From: Candidatus Tokpelaia hoelldoblerii
GTDB taxonomy: Bacteria > Pseudomonadota > Alphaproteobacteria > Rhizobiales > Rhizobiaceae
Reading direction: 5' to 3'
Length of the DNA stretch: 64,000 nucleotides
NCBI GenBank assembly: GCA_002005325.1
Contig: CP017315.1
Span: 682,001-746,000 of the forward strand
Each line of letters starts with the position of its first letter. The stretch's first letter is position 1. This document shows, in pieces, positions 63,206 to 64,000 of the stretch. The position numbers were made by a program, and so were the translations under genes. The notes beneath the pieces are model-generated. The model saw only the letters and a program-made list of their open reading frames with translations. It was not told the origin of the DNA and did not search any database.

Positions 63206-63406
63206 ATGAAAAATCCATTTGAAAATGAACAGTTAGTGTTTTGTGTTTTAGTTAACCATGAGCATCAGCATTCTCTGTGGCCTGATTTTATTCAGATACC
63301 AAAAGGGTGGGAACGGGTTTTTGGGCCGGAAAGCCGCCAGTTATGCTTGGATTATATCAATGAAAACTGGCAGGACATAAAACCTAAAAGCCTGACCGGT
63401 TCATAA
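63206..63406 (+). CDS. MbtH-like protein
   Basis: A 66-residue MbtH-family protein that binds and stabilises adenylation domains of nonribosomal peptide synthetases. The family pattern is clear: FCVLVNHEHQHSLWPDF, IPKGWERVFG and CLDYINENWQDIKPKSL, including three invariant Trp. AAGGA six bases before the ATG is a good ribosome site. The synthetase gene begins 52 bp later on the same strand. Composition is more AT-rich than the core genes. Confidence 0.95.
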   Translation: MKNPFENEQLVFCVLVNHEHQHSLWPDFIQIPKGWERVFGPESRQLCLDYINENWQDIKPKSLTGS

Positions 63407-63458
63407 AGATACCAGTTAACGTTGTCCTGTAAACTTTTTTACTTTTTAAGGTTTGACT

Positions 63459-64000
63459 ATGTCTGTATTGAACGACAGGGAATATCTGGCGCTTACTTCA
63501 GCCCAAATGGGAATGTGGCTGGTAAATGAGATTTCCTTGGATCCAGGAATCTGTAATGTCTGCGAATATACGATTATTGATGGCGCTGTGGACTCAGCCT
63601 TGTTTATATCAGCAATCCATCGGGTGCTTATTGAAGCAGAGACACTGCATAGTCGTTTTTTGTATGTCAATAATGAGATAAAACAGTTGCTGGACAACGT
63701 TGATGACTATGAAGTGGTGTTTTATGATTTTAGCGAAAGACCGGATCCGGAAGCGGCCTTTGACGAATATATAAAAAAACACTCAACCCGGGTTTTTTCC
63801 CTTGTGGAGGGGCGGGCGTTTGAGTTTTCACTCATTAAACTGTCTCCCTCTAAATATGTTTACTATATTTGCGGTCATCATATCTTGCTGGATGGGTTTG
63901 GCAACGCGCTCATTTTTCAACGAATAATCAGTATTTATAATTGTTTAATTTCGGGAAATGATATTCCTCCTTCTCCGTTTGGCAGCTTTAAACAGCTGAT
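63459..64000 (+). CDS. Nonribosomal peptide synthetase, N-terminal condensation domain (partial)
   Basis: The first 180 residues of a gene that runs off the window. It starts directly with a condensation domain: core motif 1 is LTSAQMGMWL (residues 12-21) and the catalytic HHxxxDG motif is HHILLDGFG. The order and spacing, including SPFGSFKQL after the motif, resemble E. coli EntF from memory, which condenses an aryl acid or acyl starter onto an amino acid. AAGG seven bases upstream supports the ATG at 63459. With mbtH in front, a siderophore or lipopeptide pathway is plausible. The product cannot be predicted from this fragment. Confidence 0.92.
   Translation, partial: MSVLNDREYLALTSAQMGMWLVNEISLDPGICNVCEYTIIDGAVDSALFISAIHRVLIEAETLHSRFLYVNNEIKQLLDNVDDYEVVFYDFSERPDPEAAFDEYIKKHSTRVFSLVEGRAFEFSLIKLSPSKYVYYICGHHILLDGFGNALIFQRIISIYNCLISGNDIPPSPFGSFKQL

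Overview
The window is a chromosomal segment of an alphaproteobacterium of the Hyphomicrobiales (Rhizobiales), closest in gene content and order to the Brucellaceae/Bartonellaceae. The evidence is an IalB-family protein, a CpdR response regulator, the runs plsY-dprA-topA-rnr and nagZ-scpA-scpB-tatABC-serS-surE-pcm, sdhE coupled to mfd, and pyrB overlapping a dihydroorotase-like gene without metal ligands. The species cannot be fixed from this sequence. Several blocks that are usually continuous in relatives are broken here (eno, pcm and mltG have unexpected neighbours), which suggests a rearranged genome.

Layout. 0-4 kb: pyrG, kdsA, eno. 4-9 kb: a secreted serine hydrolase, then recG and azlCD on the minus strand. 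8.8-12.6 kb: sdhE-mfd. 12.65-15.0 kb: a small accessory patch with a frameshifted HTH gene, an AT-rich orphan gene, a GC-rich structured element resembling a phage C4 antisense RNA, a long palindrome and two intact HTH paralogues. 15-20.6 kb: a DUF218 protein, an oxidoreductase, a DsbA-family/peptide-binding-protein pair, IalB and a 28-residue membrane peptide. 20.6-30.5 kb: minus-strand housekeeping run rnr, topA, dprA, plsY, pyrC-like, pyrB, ruvX. 30.5-33.6 kb: a metallo-hydrolase, gatCA, gloA. 33.9-44.4 kb: a double cold-shock-domain protein, an NlpD-like lipoprotein, an MNT-HEPN fusion, tRNA-Pro, rlmJ, a YkuD lipoprotein, mgtE-merR, a small heat-shock gene with a possible RNA thermometer, a hydrolase that has lost its triad, an N-formylglutamate amidohydrolase-like gene and cpdR. 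44.5-51.7 kb: tRNA-Val, then nagZ, scpAB, tatABC, serS, surE, pcm. 51.7-53.3 kb: an orphan and a YeiH-type exporter. 53.5-62.2 kb: alaS, the fatty-acid genes fabD-fabG-acpP-fabF, mltG and a DUF3750 gene. 62.2-64 kb: a 27-bp perfect hairpin, tRNA-Thr, an AT-rich gene-poor stretch with a MITE-like element, mbtH, and the start of an EntF-like nonribosomal peptide synthetase that runs off the end.

Most of the window is core metabolism: nucleotides, KDO, fatty acids, DNA repair, protein export and cell wall. The two accessory regions are 12.65-15.0 kb (phage-like regulatory remnants) and everything after tRNA-Thr (probably the edge of a natural-product island). These hold the most interesting material. 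No CRISPR array, rRNA or complete insertion sequence was seen.
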